DNA of 64,000 nucleotides, taken from Ornithoclostridium sp949298505. GTDB lineage: Bacteria; Bacillota; Clostridia; Christensenellales; UBA3700. This document shows, one piece after another, positions 34,743 through 44,289 of the stretch. Numbering within the stretch: the stretch's first letter is position 1; every line of letters starts with the position of its first letter. Below the pieces are notes generated by a model. The model was not told the DNA's origin. It did no database searches and saw only the letters and a program-made list of their open reading frames with translations. The stretch is from contig CASFWW010000038.1 in assembly GCA_949298505.1 (NCBI GenBank), forward strand, positions 33,319 to 97,318. Reading direction: 5' to 3'. The translations under genes and the position numbers were made by a program.

Positions 34743-34990
34743 GTCCATAAATATTCACGATATGTACTGTCAGGCGGAGCGTTAAAGCCCCGCCTTTCGT
34801 TTGTCTGGAGGCATAAGCTGTTAAAATCATCGCCGAATACAGTTGCCTTGTCGCAGAATGTGTGGCAAATTCAAAAAGTAAACAGGATATTTCCGCCGCT
34901 ACGCAAAATCGCGTATCAAACGGTGTCGGATTGTAAATAAAAGAAATGTCCCAGCATAAATTGTAGAGAAAAGACGACATGGAGGAAAAG

Positions 34991-35599
34991 ATGAAACTGA
35001 TCGACGAAAAGACGACTTATATTTCACCTGAAGCAAAGATAGCGGAAAGCGCGGTCATATATCCCAACAACACGATAATGGGAGAAACCGTCATCGGAGA
35101 GAACACCGTGATCATGCCCAACTGCATAATAGACGGTTGTTTGATCGGAAACAACGTGAAGATCACCGCCAGCGTAATGGAAGGCGCGACGATAGCGGAC
35201 GGCGCGACTGTCGGACCATTCGCATACCTCAGAAAGGGGTCCGACGTGGGAAAGAACTGCCGCGTCGGAGATTTCGTGGAGATCAAGAATGCGAAGATAG
35301 GCGACGGCACCAAGGTCGCGCACCTGACTTACGTCGGAGACTGCGAACTGGGCGAAAAGTGCAACATAGGTTGCGGCGTCGTCTTCGTCAATTACGACGG
35401 AAAGCAAAAGCACCGCACGACTGTGGGCGATCATTGTTTCATCGGCAGCAACTGCAACGTGATCGCGCCGGTCAGCATTGCGGACGGAAGTTACATTGCG
35501 GCGGGCACCACGGTCACGGAGAGCACGCCCGCAGACAGCCTCGTGGTGGGCAGAGCGCGTCAGGTCGTAAAAGAAGGACGCGGAAAAGGAAGATTTTAA
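34991..35599 (+). CDS. Stand-alone GlmU-type glucosamine-1-phosphate acetyltransferase domain
   Basis: A 202-residue left-handed beta-helix of hexapeptide repeats that matches only the C-terminal half of GlmU. The catalytic His is in AHLTYVGD (His111), with NYDGK, the KHRTTVGD strand and the IAAGTTVTE turn all in GlmU order. It should acetylate glucosamine-1-phosphate with acetyl-CoA; the uridyltransferase half of GlmU is absent here. GlmM, which makes the substrate, is the next gene after ten bases, which supports this role. I chose the ATG at 34991 because GGAGG lies five bases before it; an in-frame ATG at 34979 sits in front of that site. Confidence 0.88.
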   Translation: MKLIDEKTTYISPEAKIAESAVIYPNNTIMGETVIGENTVIMPNCIIDGCLIGNNVKITASVMEGATIADGATVGPFAYLRKGSDVGKNCRVGDFVEIKNAKIGDGTKVAHLTYVGDCELGEKCNIGCGVVFVNYDGKQKHRTTVGDHCFIGSNCNVIAPVSIADGSYIAAGTTVTESTPADSLVVGRARQVVKEGRGKGRF

Positions 35600-35609
35600 G
35601 GAGTAGATT

Positions 35610-36911
35610 ATGTATTTCGGAACAGACGGTATAAGAGGGGTCGCTAATCTGGACCTCACGTGTCCGCTCGCACTCAGCGTGGGCAATGCGCTTGCGAGCA
35701 TGAAAAAGAATTGCCGAGTACTCATCGGCATGGATACGCGCGTATCCGGCGATATGCTTCTGCACGCCGTGGCGACGGGCGTGATGCAGGGCGGAGGAGA
35801 CGTGCTTGACGTTGGAGTCATGCCCACGGCGGGCATCGCGTATCTTACGCGCTTCTATAAAGCGGATTACGGCGTCGTGATAAGCGCGTCTCACAATCCC
35901 GCCGAATATAACGGCATCAAGGTTTTCGATTCTGAAGGCTACAAGCTTGGAGACAAGAGAGAAAGGGAGCTGGAACAGAGAATGGCAAACCCCCACGTCG
36001 TGAAAGCGATCGCAACGGGCAAGTATATGTTCATGCACGACTCCGCGGCAGATTACGTCAAATTCCTTTTGTCGAGCATCCAAGGTCTGAAAGGGCTCAG
36101 GGTCCTTGTTGACTGTTCCAACGGCGCGTCCGGCAGAGTGGCGAAGAACGTGTTCGAGCAGGCGGGCGCAAGCGTGACCGTGATCAACACGTCGACTGCG
36201 GGAATAGACATCAACGAAAACGTAGGCGCGCTGTACGCGTCCAATCTCGCGCCCAAGGTCAGGGACGGCGGCTTCGACGTCGGCTTTGCCTACGACGGCG
36301 ACGCGGACAGACTCATTGCCGTTGACGAAAAGGGAAACGTAGTGGACGGCGACCATTTGTTGTATATTCTTGCGTGCGAAGCGAAAAAACGCGGATGTCT
36401 TGAAACGGGAAGCGTTGTGGGCACGCACCATACCAATATGGGCGTTCAGGAAGCGCTTGAAAGCAAGGGCATAAAACTGGTGAGAGCTGACATAGGCGAC
36501 AAATACGTGCTCGAGCAGATGCTCAAAGACGGCTCGCCTCTCGGAGCGGAGCAGTCAGGGCACATCATAATGAGCAAACATTCGACGACGGGAGACGGAA
36601 TACTCGCTTCACTCGTTATCGCGCAGATAATCGCGGATTCGGGCAAGACGCTTTCTCAGCTTGACGAAGCGAAAGGTTACGCCCAGGTCAACATCAACGT
36701 GCCGGTAACCGACAAACTGAGAGTGATAAACAACGAGGCTGTGACCAACGAAGTGAGCAGAATTTACGAACAGCTCGCGGGTCAGGGCAGGGTGCTTCTG
36801 CGTGCTTCGGGCACGGAATCCAAGATCAGGATCATGGTCGAGTGCAGGAGCGAGAACAAGGCGAAAACTCTGGCAAAACGCCTCGAGAGCGTGCTCAAAA
36901 GCGTAAAATAA
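35610..36911 (+). CDS. glmM: Phosphoglucosamine mutase
   Basis: Interconverts glucosamine-6-phosphate and glucosamine-1-phosphate for cell-wall precursor synthesis. The 433-residue protein starts with FGTDGIRGVAN, carries the phosphoserine loop ISASHNPAEYNG, the magnesium loop AYDGDADRL, and the sugar- and phosphate-binding GAEQSGHII and RASGTESKIR. These are in GlmM rather than general phosphoglucomutase form. AAGGAG precedes the ATG. It forms a two-gene unit with the GlmU-type acetyltransferase, giving consecutive steps toward UDP-N-acetylglucosamine. Confidence 0.96.
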   Translation: MYFGTDGIRGVANLDLTCPLALSVGNALASMKKNCRVLIGMDTRVSGDMLLHAVATGVMQGGGDVLDVGVMPTAGIAYLTRFYKADYGVVISASHNPAEYNGIKVFDSEGYKLGDKRERELEQRMANPHVVKAIATGKYMFMHDSAADYVKFLLSSIQGLKGLRVLVDCSNGASGRVAKNVFEQAGASVTVINTSTAGIDINENVGALYASNLAPKVRDGGFDVGFAYDGDADRLIAVDEKGNVVDGDHLLYILACEAKKRGCLETGSVVGTHHTNMGVQEALESKGIKLVRADIGDKYVLEQMLKDGSPLGAEQSGHIIMSKHSTTGDGILASLVIAQIIADSGKTLSQLDEAKGYAQVNINVPVTDKLRVINNEAVTNEVSRIYEQLAGQGRVLLRASGTESKIRIMVECRSENKAKTLAKRLESVLKSVK

Positions 36912-36954
36912 TTAAATTTTACAAAGATTTTACATTTAAGTTCTGTTTAAGCCG

Positions 36955-36983
36955 TTGAAAATTACTTAAATAAATGTTAAAAT
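36955..36983 (+). promoter_or_regulatory. Promoter of the 999-residue lipoprotein
   Basis: TTGAAA (36955-36960) and TAAAAT (36978-36983), 17-base spacer, 58 bases upstream of the ATG. Confidence 0.65.
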
Positions 36984-37041
36984 TTTTTTGATAAAGGGGT
37001 AGCATCCTCTTTAAAAAGGCAAATGTGGAGGTTTGGTTATT

Positions 37042-40041
37042 ATGAGAAAGAACAGATTTCTGATTCTTATCGCTCTCGTTCTCGTGTGCGCTCTGCTCGC
37101 GGTTACGGTAGTCGGTTGCCAGAAGACGGACAATAATACCGAAGGCAACGGCAATACGACCACTGTTCCGGACAACGGCAACACGGGCGATAACGATAAC
37201 GGCACCGGTGACAATACCGGAAACAACGACGGAAACTGGAGTACCGGAGACGGCAGCGGTTCTACTTCCGACAACGGAAGCACCCTGCAGCTCTCAGATG
37301 TTGACTCTTACATAACTTTCGACGTTAATGCCGACAGCGCTGACGACATTCAGGTCACCACCGCTACCGGCGGCAGCGTTGCGGTCGACATCAAGTCAAA
37401 CAACGGCGTTTACACCGTGTGGGCTCCTGCCGGCGGTTATGAAAAAGGACGCATTTACAGGATCACGCTTTCCAACGGCGCTTCGTTTGTGAAATACGAC
37501 GGCGTTGACGTGATTTTGTTCCAGATCGGCAATTCTGCCAACAACATCAAGATCAATGCAGGATATCTGACTTACAGCGAGAAGGCGGCAACTTTCGGTG
37601 AAGAGAGCACTGACGGCTACGGCGTTACTACCGGAGCTATGACTCTTCAGACGAATTCCGTTTCTCCGATGGCGGCGGGCACAATTTTCCTCATCGAGAT
37701 GGCAGACGGTAGCCAGTCCGCATACAAAGTCACCAAGGCGACTGAAGCTCAGGCAGGCATTTACCTGATCAACTACGTAAAGCCTGACATCGACGAAGTT
37801 TTCGAAGAGTTCGAATACAGCGCTACCAGCAAGATGACTGCTGACAGCGACGTCGATTTCGACTATATGGGCGGCAAGGAAGCTTTGAACAACAGCGAAC
37901 TTGCGATGAGCATTGTCGAAATGTTCGGTTCCAAGCCCGAATTCGACATTTCCGTTCCCGAGTTTGATCAGAGCGGACACGTTGTGGTTGACATCACGAT
38001 CACCATCCCCAACGTCGTTACCGTTCAGGAATTCGGATCAGCCAACCTCGTCATCACCGTTCACAACGTGATGGACGTTTCCGCAAGCGCGAATATCGAC
38101 AAAGCAACGCTTTCTGAAGAATTCTCTCTGAAGGCAACCGTTAAAAACGACATCACCACCACCGTATCTCTCGGTGCGAACGGCGGCTACACCGGCGCGG
38201 TCAACGTTCCCGAACTTATGGATAAGCTCGCTGAACTCGCAAACGACAGCGATGACGACGCAACTGCGGTTCCTCTGTTCAAGTGGACTGTTCCCATTGC
38301 AAACGGCGTTGCTTCCATTACATACAATGCTGATCTGATGTTCAGATTCAGCGTCGGCGGTGAAATCAACGCTGCGGCGCACGCTCAGCTCAACTACGAA
38401 GTCGGCGTTATGTACACCGAAGCTTACGGTCTGAGCACTTATGCGAACGAGATCGACGAAAATGGTTTCGACAGCGTTCAGGTGAACGTCGCCGGTCAGG
38501 CTGAACTCAAGATCGGTCTCAGACAGGACCTCAGCTTTGACATCCTCGCAGGCGTTCTCGGCATCGGCATCGAAGCGGAGATCGGCAACTACAACAGACT
38601 TTACGGTTACGGAGAATCCTCCAACCTTATAGACGAAGCTGACGACTACTTCGCAGGCGGCGTTTATTTCGAAGGCGGTTTCTACTATGACATCAACCTT
38701 TCTTACGGCCTCAAGATCGGCAGCATCCTCAATCTCTCAGACAAGGTCGACATCGTTGACGGCGAGATCAAGGGCTACGAAGCAGGCGAGAGATACCTCG
38801 TTCTCGGCGTAGGCGCTGAATACGAGAATTACAGACTCACCGCGCTGAACACCAACGTTCCCGCTATCTACTACAAGAACATGTATGACCTCGTCACAAG
38901 AACGAGATACACCGAAGCGGCTGTCGCTGAAGAATTCACTTTCGAGAGCGCAGGCAAGGATCTTGCGATCGAGAATTACGTTCTCAAGGTAACCAAGGAC
39001 ATCGCTCCCACTGTCGTTACCGCGACGTATGTGGCTGATCCCGATCTGAGCGTTGAAGTCAAGTACAGCTTCTCTCTCGAGGATCCCGTGCTCGTCAACG
39101 ACACCATCGTGATCGACAAGACTTCTTACAACAACGCAAACGCTACGCTTGAATTCGGCATCAAATACAACGGTTTCGCAAATGCGGCTACCACCGTCAC
39201 CAGCGACGATGTGACCGTCAGCGTAGTTGACGTCGACGACACGACTTACACCGCTACCGTTTCCGTTCCCGTCAAAGAGCTTCTCAAGCTTGACAACGGC
39301 ATGAACGAGATCGGTCTGACCGTCGGCACCAAGTCTGTTGTGCTCAATCTCGACGTGCAGGGTAAGGTTGCATGGAACCAGTTCGCTACCGGTGCAAACA
39401 GCTACAGCGTGTTCACCGCCGATCAGATCGAGAATATGGTAAACAGTAACGCTTCCTTCGACAATGCAGTTATCACGATAACCGACGACATTGACATGAA
39501 GGGCGCTGAGCTCGCTCCCATCGCAGTCTTCAACGGCACTCTGCAGGGTAACGGCAAGTCCATCAGCAACTACACCGTCAAGTCTTTCGCAGGCGAGAAG
39601 GCAGGCTTCGTTGCTGTGAACAACGGCACGATCGACAACGTTGTGTTTGCAGGTAACGTTGACGTGGCTCTTGAAGCTACCGTCGGCAAGGATTACGCAG
39701 TGGCAGGTATCGCCGCAGTCAACAACGGCACGATCAGCAACTGCGCGGTTACCGGAGACGTGAACGTTTACTCCTACGGTCTTGCGACTATCGTCGAGTT
39801 TGACGTCGCGGCAGTCACCGCAATCAACAACAGCAACTGCGATCTGACTTCCAACACCGGCTCGAGCGAAGGCATCTCCAACGTGAAAGTTACCGTCAAG
39901 TTTGACCTTGTCAACGTAGAGGTCAGAGTGGGCGACCTGACTTCCACCACGAAGGGTATCGCAAACGTCAACATCGTTACCGGTTGCGAGAACTGCGCTA
40001 ACGACGGCCCCTGGGCTACGAGCATCAAAGAAGCAAAGTAA
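37042..40041 (+). CDS. Large lipoprotein with low-complexity linker and C-terminal GLUG-like repeats
   Basis: A 999-residue lipoprotein: signal peptide with lipobox VVGC (Cys26), then roughly 60 residues of Asn, Thr, Gly and Asp repeats that act as a flexible spacer from the membrane. The middle is beta-rich without recognisable domains. Near residues 790-960 come repeats of the kind KAGFVAVNNGTIDNVVFAGNV and AGIAAVNNGTISNCAVTGDV, which resemble GLUG-type beta-helix repeats of surface proteins. GGAGG lies ten bases before the ATG; an upstream in-frame TTG at 37033 is less likely. It has its own promoter and terminator. Function is unknown; surface binding is a guess. Confidence 0.8.
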   Translation: MRKNRFLILIALVLVCALLAVTVVGCQKTDNNTEGNGNTTTVPDNGNTGDNDNGTGDNTGNNDGNWSTGDGSGSTSDNGSTLQLSDVDSYITFDVNADSADDIQVTTATGGSVAVDIKSNNGVYTVWAPAGGYEKGRIYRITLSNGASFVKYDGVDVILFQIGNSANNIKINAGYLTYSEKAATFGEESTDGYGVTTGAMTLQTNSVSPMAAGTIFLIEMADGSQSAYKVTKATEAQAGIYLINYVKPDIDEVFEEFEYSATSKMTADSDVDFDYMGGKEALNNSELAMSIVEMFGSKPEFDISVPEFDQSGHVVVDITITIPNVVTVQEFGSANLVITVHNVMDVSASANIDKATLSEEFSLKATVKNDITTTVSLGANGGYTGAVNVPELMDKLAELANDSDDDATAVPLFKWTVPIANGVASITYNADLMFRFSVGGEINAAAHAQLNYEVGVMYTEAYGLSTYANEIDENGFDSVQVNVAGQAELKIGLRQDLSFDILAGVLGIGIEAEIGNYNRLYGYGESSNLIDEADDYFAGGVYFEGGFYYDINLSYGLKIGSILNLSDKVDIVDGEIKGYEAGERYLVLGVGAEYENYRLTALNTNVPAIYYKNMYDLVTRTRYTEAAVAEEFTFESAGKDLAIENYVLKVTKDIAPTVVTATYVADPDLSVEVKYSFSLEDPVLVNDTIVIDKTSYNNANATLEFGIKYNGFANAATTVTSDDVTVSVVDVDDTTYTATVSVPVKELLKLDNGMNEIGLTVGTKSVVLNLDVQGKVAWNQFATGANSYSVFTADQIENMVNSNASFDNAVITITDDIDMKGAELAPIAVFNGTLQGNGKSISNYTVKSFAGEKAGFVAVNNGTIDNVVFAGNVDVALEATVGKDYAVAGIAAVNNGTISNCAVTGDVNVYSYGLATIVEFDVAAVTAINNSNCDLTSNTGSSEGISNVKVTVKFDLVNVEVRVGDLTSTTKGIANVNIVTGCENCANDGPWATSIKEAK

Positions 40042-40061
40042 TCAGAAATCAAACTTACAAA

Positions 40062-40092
40062 CGGAGCAGTCTTACGGCTGCTCCGCTTTTTA
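40062..40092 (+). terminator. Terminator of the large lipoprotein gene
   Basis: Perfect 8-bp stem CGGAGCAG/CTGCTCCG followed by C and five T. Confidence 0.88.
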
Positions 40093-40159
40093 TGTTCTGA
40101 CGAAGAAAGGGAAGTCGGAATTAATTTCGCGTACGCGCGATTATATTTGCCTGCTCGCA

Positions 40160-40188
40160 TTGACGGGAAAGCGTAAATAATTTATAAT
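40160..40188 (+). promoter_or_regulatory. Promoter of the lipoprotein hydrolase gene
   Basis: TTGACG (40160-40165) and TATAAT (40183-40188), 17-base spacer. Confidence 0.72.
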
Positions 40189-40218
40189 AATCTTGAAGTG
40201 GTAATTACGGAGGGAATT

Positions 40219-41376
40219 GTGAAAAAAATTTTGACGTTGTTATTGTGTCTTATGACCGTGACCGGGTTGCTGACGGTTTCCGTCGCCTGCGTGAACGACA
40301 GCGATCTTCCTGAAATAGATATGTCGTTGAGAGAAGACACTTTGTACGGGCTTTACTGGTACGGCGAGGACGCATATGACAGCATGAAGTCTCAGCAGAA
40401 TATGCCCACGGAATATTACGATCCTCAGAAGCCCACGCTGATATATTCTCACGGCTTGAAATCCACAACAGAGGAAAAAGAAGTTTTCACTACGCTTGAA
40501 AAGACGATCAGCAAGACAAAAGGCGCTTCCGGCGAGTACGATTACGTTGTCGAGCTCAAGGAGCTAGGCTACAACGTCGCGTTTTTCGACTGGTACGATT
40601 ACGCTCACGATCTTGACGCGTTGCAGAACGAGATCTGGGTCGTCAAAGACGCGGATTCGATAGAGAACAAGGACAGCAATTATTACCAGGCGGTCAGCGC
40701 TCTCGACGGCAGAAGTTTTGCAGGCGAAATAGTCAGAGCGATATGTGCGGTAATGCAGAAAGCCGAGGACAAAGAAGTCATTCTGGTCGGTCACTCTTTC
40801 GGAGGGCAGATGGTCACGGCTGTGGCTTATACGTTGTATAAACTTGCCGACGCCGGCTATATAACCAACAAAAACGTGCTTCCCGACAGGATATCGCTTG
40901 CCGATCCTTACATACCGGGTTCTGAAGTCAGCGGAGAAATGGACCTGATCGGAGAAGTGCTGGACCCTCAGCCCACCGCGCAGAAAACTGCGGACGCTTT
41001 TGAATACCTCAACACAAAAGGAGCCGTGATCGACCTGAACGGTGCGATGAAAGGATGGACTTACGACGGCTACACGATGCTTACGAAAATAGAGGAAGAG
41101 GCGCTCAGAGAGTCAGTTGACGTCAAGATAAAGGCGAATACGGTTTACATTGTTCAGAAGGCGCTCACGTCGGCATACGGGTCTATCGGAGACGTTCACG
41201 TCGTTTCGCGCGATTACGTGCTGACCAGCTTTATAGAAGGCAAAAAAGGAAATATGTCGTGCAAACCGCTTAATTCCATGTCTGCTTCAGAACTCAGGGA
41301 ATACGTCGGCAGGCAGTTTGAGCTGAGCGGAAAGGGTTTCCCTCTTGCCAATGCCGTGATGACCGAAACGGAATGA
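40219..41376 (+). CDS. Lipoprotein alpha/beta hydrolase (lipase/esterase-like)
   Basis: A 385-residue lipoprotein with signal LLTVSVAC (Cys24) and an alpha/beta-hydrolase domain. The nucleophile elbow GHSFGG places Ser193; an oxyanion-type YSHGLKS lies earlier, and an Asp and His that would complete the triad occur in the second half (candidates are LADPYIPG and GDVHVV). It likely cleaves an ester outside the cell. The start is a GTG at 40219 with GGAGGG five bases before; the upstream GTG at 40198 would put the ribosome site inside the gene. It is monocistronic, with a terminator at 41409-41435. Confidence 0.82.
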   Translation: MKKILTLLLCLMTVTGLLTVSVACVNDSDLPEIDMSLREDTLYGLYWYGEDAYDSMKSQQNMPTEYYDPQKPTLIYSHGLKSTTEEKEVFTTLEKTISKTKGASGEYDYVVELKELGYNVAFFDWYDYAHDLDALQNEIWVVKDADSIENKDSNYYQAVSALDGRSFAGEIVRAICAVMQKAEDKEVILVGHSFGGQMVTAVAYTLYKLADAGYITNKNVLPDRISLADPYIPGSEVSGEMDLIGEVLDPQPTAQKTADAFEYLNTKGAVIDLNGAMKGWTYDGYTMLTKIEEEALRESVDVKIKANTVYIVQKALTSAYGSIGDVHVVSRDYVLTSFIEGKKGNMSCKPLNSMSASELREYVGRQFELSGKGFPLANAVMTETE

Positions 41377-41408
41377 CAGCCGCTCCTGATCGGCTTTGAC
41401 GAAGATGT

Positions 41409-41435
41409 CCCCGCTTGTGAGAGCGGGGCATTTTT
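41409..41435 (+). terminator. Terminator of the lipoprotein hydrolase gene
   Basis: Stem CCCCGC/GCGGGG extended by TG/CA with a one-base bulge, followed by five T. Confidence 0.82.
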
Positions 41436-41537
41436 GACGTTTCCTGAACATTTTAGCGTATGTAAGGCGTCAAAAGTTTGCTTCCGGAACGGACAGCTAC
41501 ATATATTCCGCAGACGTTGCATATATTTGCAATTATG

Positions 41538-41625
41538 TGCATAAATATCCATTATTTTGAATATTTAGAAGTTATCATCATAATTTAAACAAATAAACAA
41601 CAAAAATTATGAATAAATATGTCAA
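41538..41625 (+). promoter_or_regulatory. Two ARG-box-like sites (ArgR/AhrC operators)
   Basis: Two sites resemble the Gram-positive ARG box (ATGAATAAAAATKCA): 41538-41552, best read on the minus strand as ATGGATATTTATGCA, and 41609-41625, ATGAATAAATATGTCAA. Both lie upstream of the argG -10. By analogy, ArgR/AhrC with arginine bound would repress the operon. Matches are imperfect and were made by eye. Confidence 0.5.
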
Positions 41626-41629
41626 AACG

Positions 41630-41657
41630 CTTGCAATAAAAATTTATTTGTTATAAT
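41630..41657 (+). promoter_or_regulatory. Promoter of the arginine operon
   Basis: TATAAT (41652-41657) preceded by CTTGCA (41630-41635) at 16 bases, or TTGCAA at 15. It lies 32 bases before argG and just after an ARG-box-like site. Confidence 0.6.
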
Positions 41658-41689
41658 ATTAATACAATAAACGAACACGAGGTGTAATT

Positions 41690-42904
41690 ATGGACAAGAT
41701 AAAAAAAGTCGTACTGGCATATTCGGGAGGTCTGGATACCTCCATCATTATTCCGTGGCTCAAGGAGAACTACGACGGCTGCGAGGTGATCGCCGTTGCC
41801 GGCAACGTAGGGCAGGGCTCGGAGCTCAAAGGTCTCGAAGAAAAGGCGATCAAGACCGGAGCAAGCAAGCTTTATATTGCTGATCTGACCGACGAATTCG
41901 TCGACGATTATATTTTCCCCACCCTTAAAGCGGGCGCGGTATACGAAAACAAATATCTGCTGGGCACCAGCTTCGCGCGTCCCATCATCGCCAAGAGGAT
42001 CGTTGAGATCGCTCTCGCAGAAGGCGCCGACGCGATCTGCCACGGCTGCACCGGCAAGGGCAACGATCAGGTGAGATTCGAGCTGACCATCAAAGCGTTC
42101 GCCCCCAACATGAAGATAATCGCTCCGTGGCGTATCTGGAACCTCAAATCCAGAGACGAGGAGATCGATTACGCAGAGGCGCACCACGTGCCGCTCAATA
42201 TCAGCAGAGAGACCAATTACAGCAAGGACAAGAACATCTGGCACCTGTCTCACGAAGGTCTCGACCTTGAAAACCCTGCAAACGAGCCTGATTACGACAA
42301 AATCCTCGAGCTGGGCGTAAGCCCCGAAAAGGCGCCGGACAAGGCCACTTATGTCACGATCAGCTTTGAAAAGGGCGTTCCCGTTGCGATCGACGGCAAG
42401 AAGATGAAGGGCAGCGACATCGTCGCATACCTGAACAAGGTGGGCGGAGAAAACGGCATCGGCATTGCGGATATCGTTGAAAACAGACTGGTCGGTATGA
42501 AGTCGCGCGGCGTTTACGAGACCCCCGGCGGCACAATTCTCTATCACGCTCACGAAGTTCTCGAGACGCTGTGCCTTGACAAGGAGACCGCTCATTTCAA
42601 ACAGCACGTCGCGGTCAAGTTCGCAGATCTCGTTTACAACGGTCAGTGGTTCACTCCGCTCAGAGAGTCTCTTAGCGCGTTCGTCGACAGCACTCAGCAG
42701 ACTGTTACCGGAGACGTAAAACTCAAACTCTATAAAGGCAACATCATCAACGCAGGCGTCACCAGCCCCTATTCTCTGTACGACGAGGATATCGCAACTT
42801 TTGCAGAGGACGACTGCTACGACCAGAAGGACAGCGCGGGCTTCATCAACCTGTTCGGCTTGCCGATAAAGGTCAACGCACTTATGAAGGCTAAGAACAA
42901 ATAA
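41690..42904 (+). CDS. argG: Argininosuccinate synthase
   Basis: Joins citrulline and aspartate with ATP to argininosuccinate. The 404-residue protein opens with the N-type ATP-binding AYSGGLDTSIIIPWL and has HGCTGKGNDQVRFE, IAPWRIWNL and DKNIWHLSHEG, all typical of ArgG. GAGGTG precedes the ATG. It is the first gene of a seven-gene arginine operon and its stop shares one base with the argH start. AT-rich regulatory DNA with ARG-box-like sites lies upstream. Confidence 0.97.
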   Translation: MDKIKKVVLAYSGGLDTSIIIPWLKENYDGCEVIAVAGNVGQGSELKGLEEKAIKTGASKLYIADLTDEFVDDYIFPTLKAGAVYENKYLLGTSFARPIIAKRIVEIALAEGADAICHGCTGKGNDQVRFELTIKAFAPNMKIIAPWRIWNLKSRDEEIDYAEAHHVPLNISRETNYSKDKNIWHLSHEGLDLENPANEPDYDKILELGVSPEKAPDKATYVTISFEKGVPVAIDGKKMKGSDIVAYLNKVGGENGIGIADIVENRLVGMKSRGVYETPGGTILYHAHEVLETLCLDKETAHFKQHVAVKFADLVYNGQWFTPLRESLSAFVDSTQQTVTGDVKLKLYKGNIINAGVTSPYSLYDEDIATFAEDDCYDQKDSAGFINLFGLPIKVNALMKAKNK

Positions 42905-44289
42905 TGGCTAAAATGTGGCAAGGACGGTTTTCAAAGGAACTCGACGAAAGGGTCAACGACTTCAACAGCTCGATTTCCTTTGACAGCCGGATGTATAAAG
43001 AGGACATATCGGGCAGTATAATTCATTCCGTGATGCTGGGCAGACAGGGCATAATTTCGGAAGAGGACAGCCGTCTGATAGGCAAAGAGCTTTCCGCTAT
43101 CTATGAAGAAATAGAGAGCGGAAAACTTGCGTTTGACTCCACCGCGGAAGACATACACATGTTTATCGAATCCGTGCTTACAGAAAGGTTGGGCGAAGTG
43201 GGCAAACGACTGCATACCGCGCGTTCGAGAAACGATCAGGTCGCGCTCGATCTCAGGATGTACCTGAGAGGGCAGATAGACGTGATCGTTGGAATGATAA
43301 AAGAGCTGATCGCCGCGCTTGTGAAAAAGGCGGAAGAAAATCTTGAGACGGTCATGCCGGGCTATACTCACCTCCAGAGGGCGCAACCGATCACTTTCGC
43401 GCACCATCTTATGGCGTACGTCGAGATGTTCAAGCGCGATATGGTCAGGATGTTCAACTGTTTTTCGCTGATGAACGAATGTCCGCTCGGCTCGGGCGCA
43501 CTTGCGACGACGACCTATCCGATAGACAGGGAGTTCACCGCAAAGCACCTCGGCTTCGACAATCCGACCTATAACAGCTTAGACGGAGTGAGCGACCGCG
43601 ACTACGCGATTGAACTCGCAAATGACATTGCGATCTGTATGACGCACCTTTCCAGGCTTTCGGAGGAGATAGTCTTGTGGAGCAGCTGGGAGTTCAAGTT
43701 CATTGAACTGGACGACGCATACGCGACCGGTTCCAGCATAATGCCTCAGAAGAAGAATCCCGACATCTGCGAACTTATCCGCGGCAAGACGGGACGCGTA
43801 CAGGGCAATCTGACGACCCTCCTGACGATGATGAAAGGACTGCCGCTTGCTTACAACAAGGATATGCAGGAAGACAAAGAGGCGATATTCGACAGCGTGG
43901 ACACGGTGAAGCTGTGTCTTTCGACGATAAAGCCGATGCTCGAAACGATGACCGTAAACAAGGAAAACATGAAGAAGGCGGGCGAAAAGGGCTTTATCAA
44001 CGCGACGGACTGCGCGGATTATCTGGTAAAGAAAGGTCTCGCTTTCCGCGACGCATACAAAATAGTCGGCACGCTTGTCGGAATTTGCGTTGAGAAGGGT
44101 ACAACGCTTGACAAACTGGACATTGCCGAGTATAAAAAGATATGCGACGTTTTCGAGGACGACGTCTACGAGGCGATAGACCTCGCTACCTGCGTCAAAG
44201 GGCGCAATGTGACCGGCGGTCCCGCCCCCGAAGCTGTGAAGAAGCATATAGAACTCATAAAGAATACCGTTCTCAAAGAGGAGAAGTAA
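42904..44289 (+). CDS. argH: Argininosuccinate lyase
   Basis: Cleaves argininosuccinate to arginine and fumarate. The 461-residue protein contains RLHTARSRNDQVALD, TVMPGYTHLQRAQP and the fumarase-superfamily signature GSSIMPQKKNPD with its catalytic Ser. The ATG overlaps the argG stop by one base (TAATG), and its own stop overlaps the argC start in the same way. This order, argG then argH then the early genes, makes the final steps the operon-proximal ones. Confidence 0.97.
   Translation: MAKMWQGRFSKELDERVNDFNSSISFDSRMYKEDISGSIIHSVMLGRQGIISEEDSRLIGKELSAIYEEIESGKLAFDSTAEDIHMFIESVLTERLGEVGKRLHTARSRNDQVALDLRMYLRGQIDVIVGMIKELIAALVKKAEENLETVMPGYTHLQRAQPITFAHHLMAYVEMFKRDMVRMFNCFSLMNECPLGSGALATTTYPIDREFTAKHLGFDNPTYNSLDGVSDRDYAIELANDIAICMTHLSRLSEEIVLWSSWEFKFIELDDAYATGSSIMPQKKNPDICELIRGKTGRVQGNLTTLLTMMKGLPLAYNKDMQEDKEAIFDSVDTVKLCLSTIKPMLETMTVNKENMKKAGEKGFINATDCADYLVKKGLAFRDAYKIVGTLVGICVEKGTTLDKLDIAEYKKICDVFEDDVYEAIDLATCVKGRNVTGGPAPEAVKKHIELIKNTVLKEEK

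Larger units (their letters stand above)
41377..41689. other. Control region in front of the arginine operon
   Basis: 313 bases without a gene. After the terminator at 41409-41435, the DNA becomes strongly AT-rich from about 41500 and contains two ARG-box-like sites and the argG promoter. No T-box or other structured leader is seen. Confidence 0.65.
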
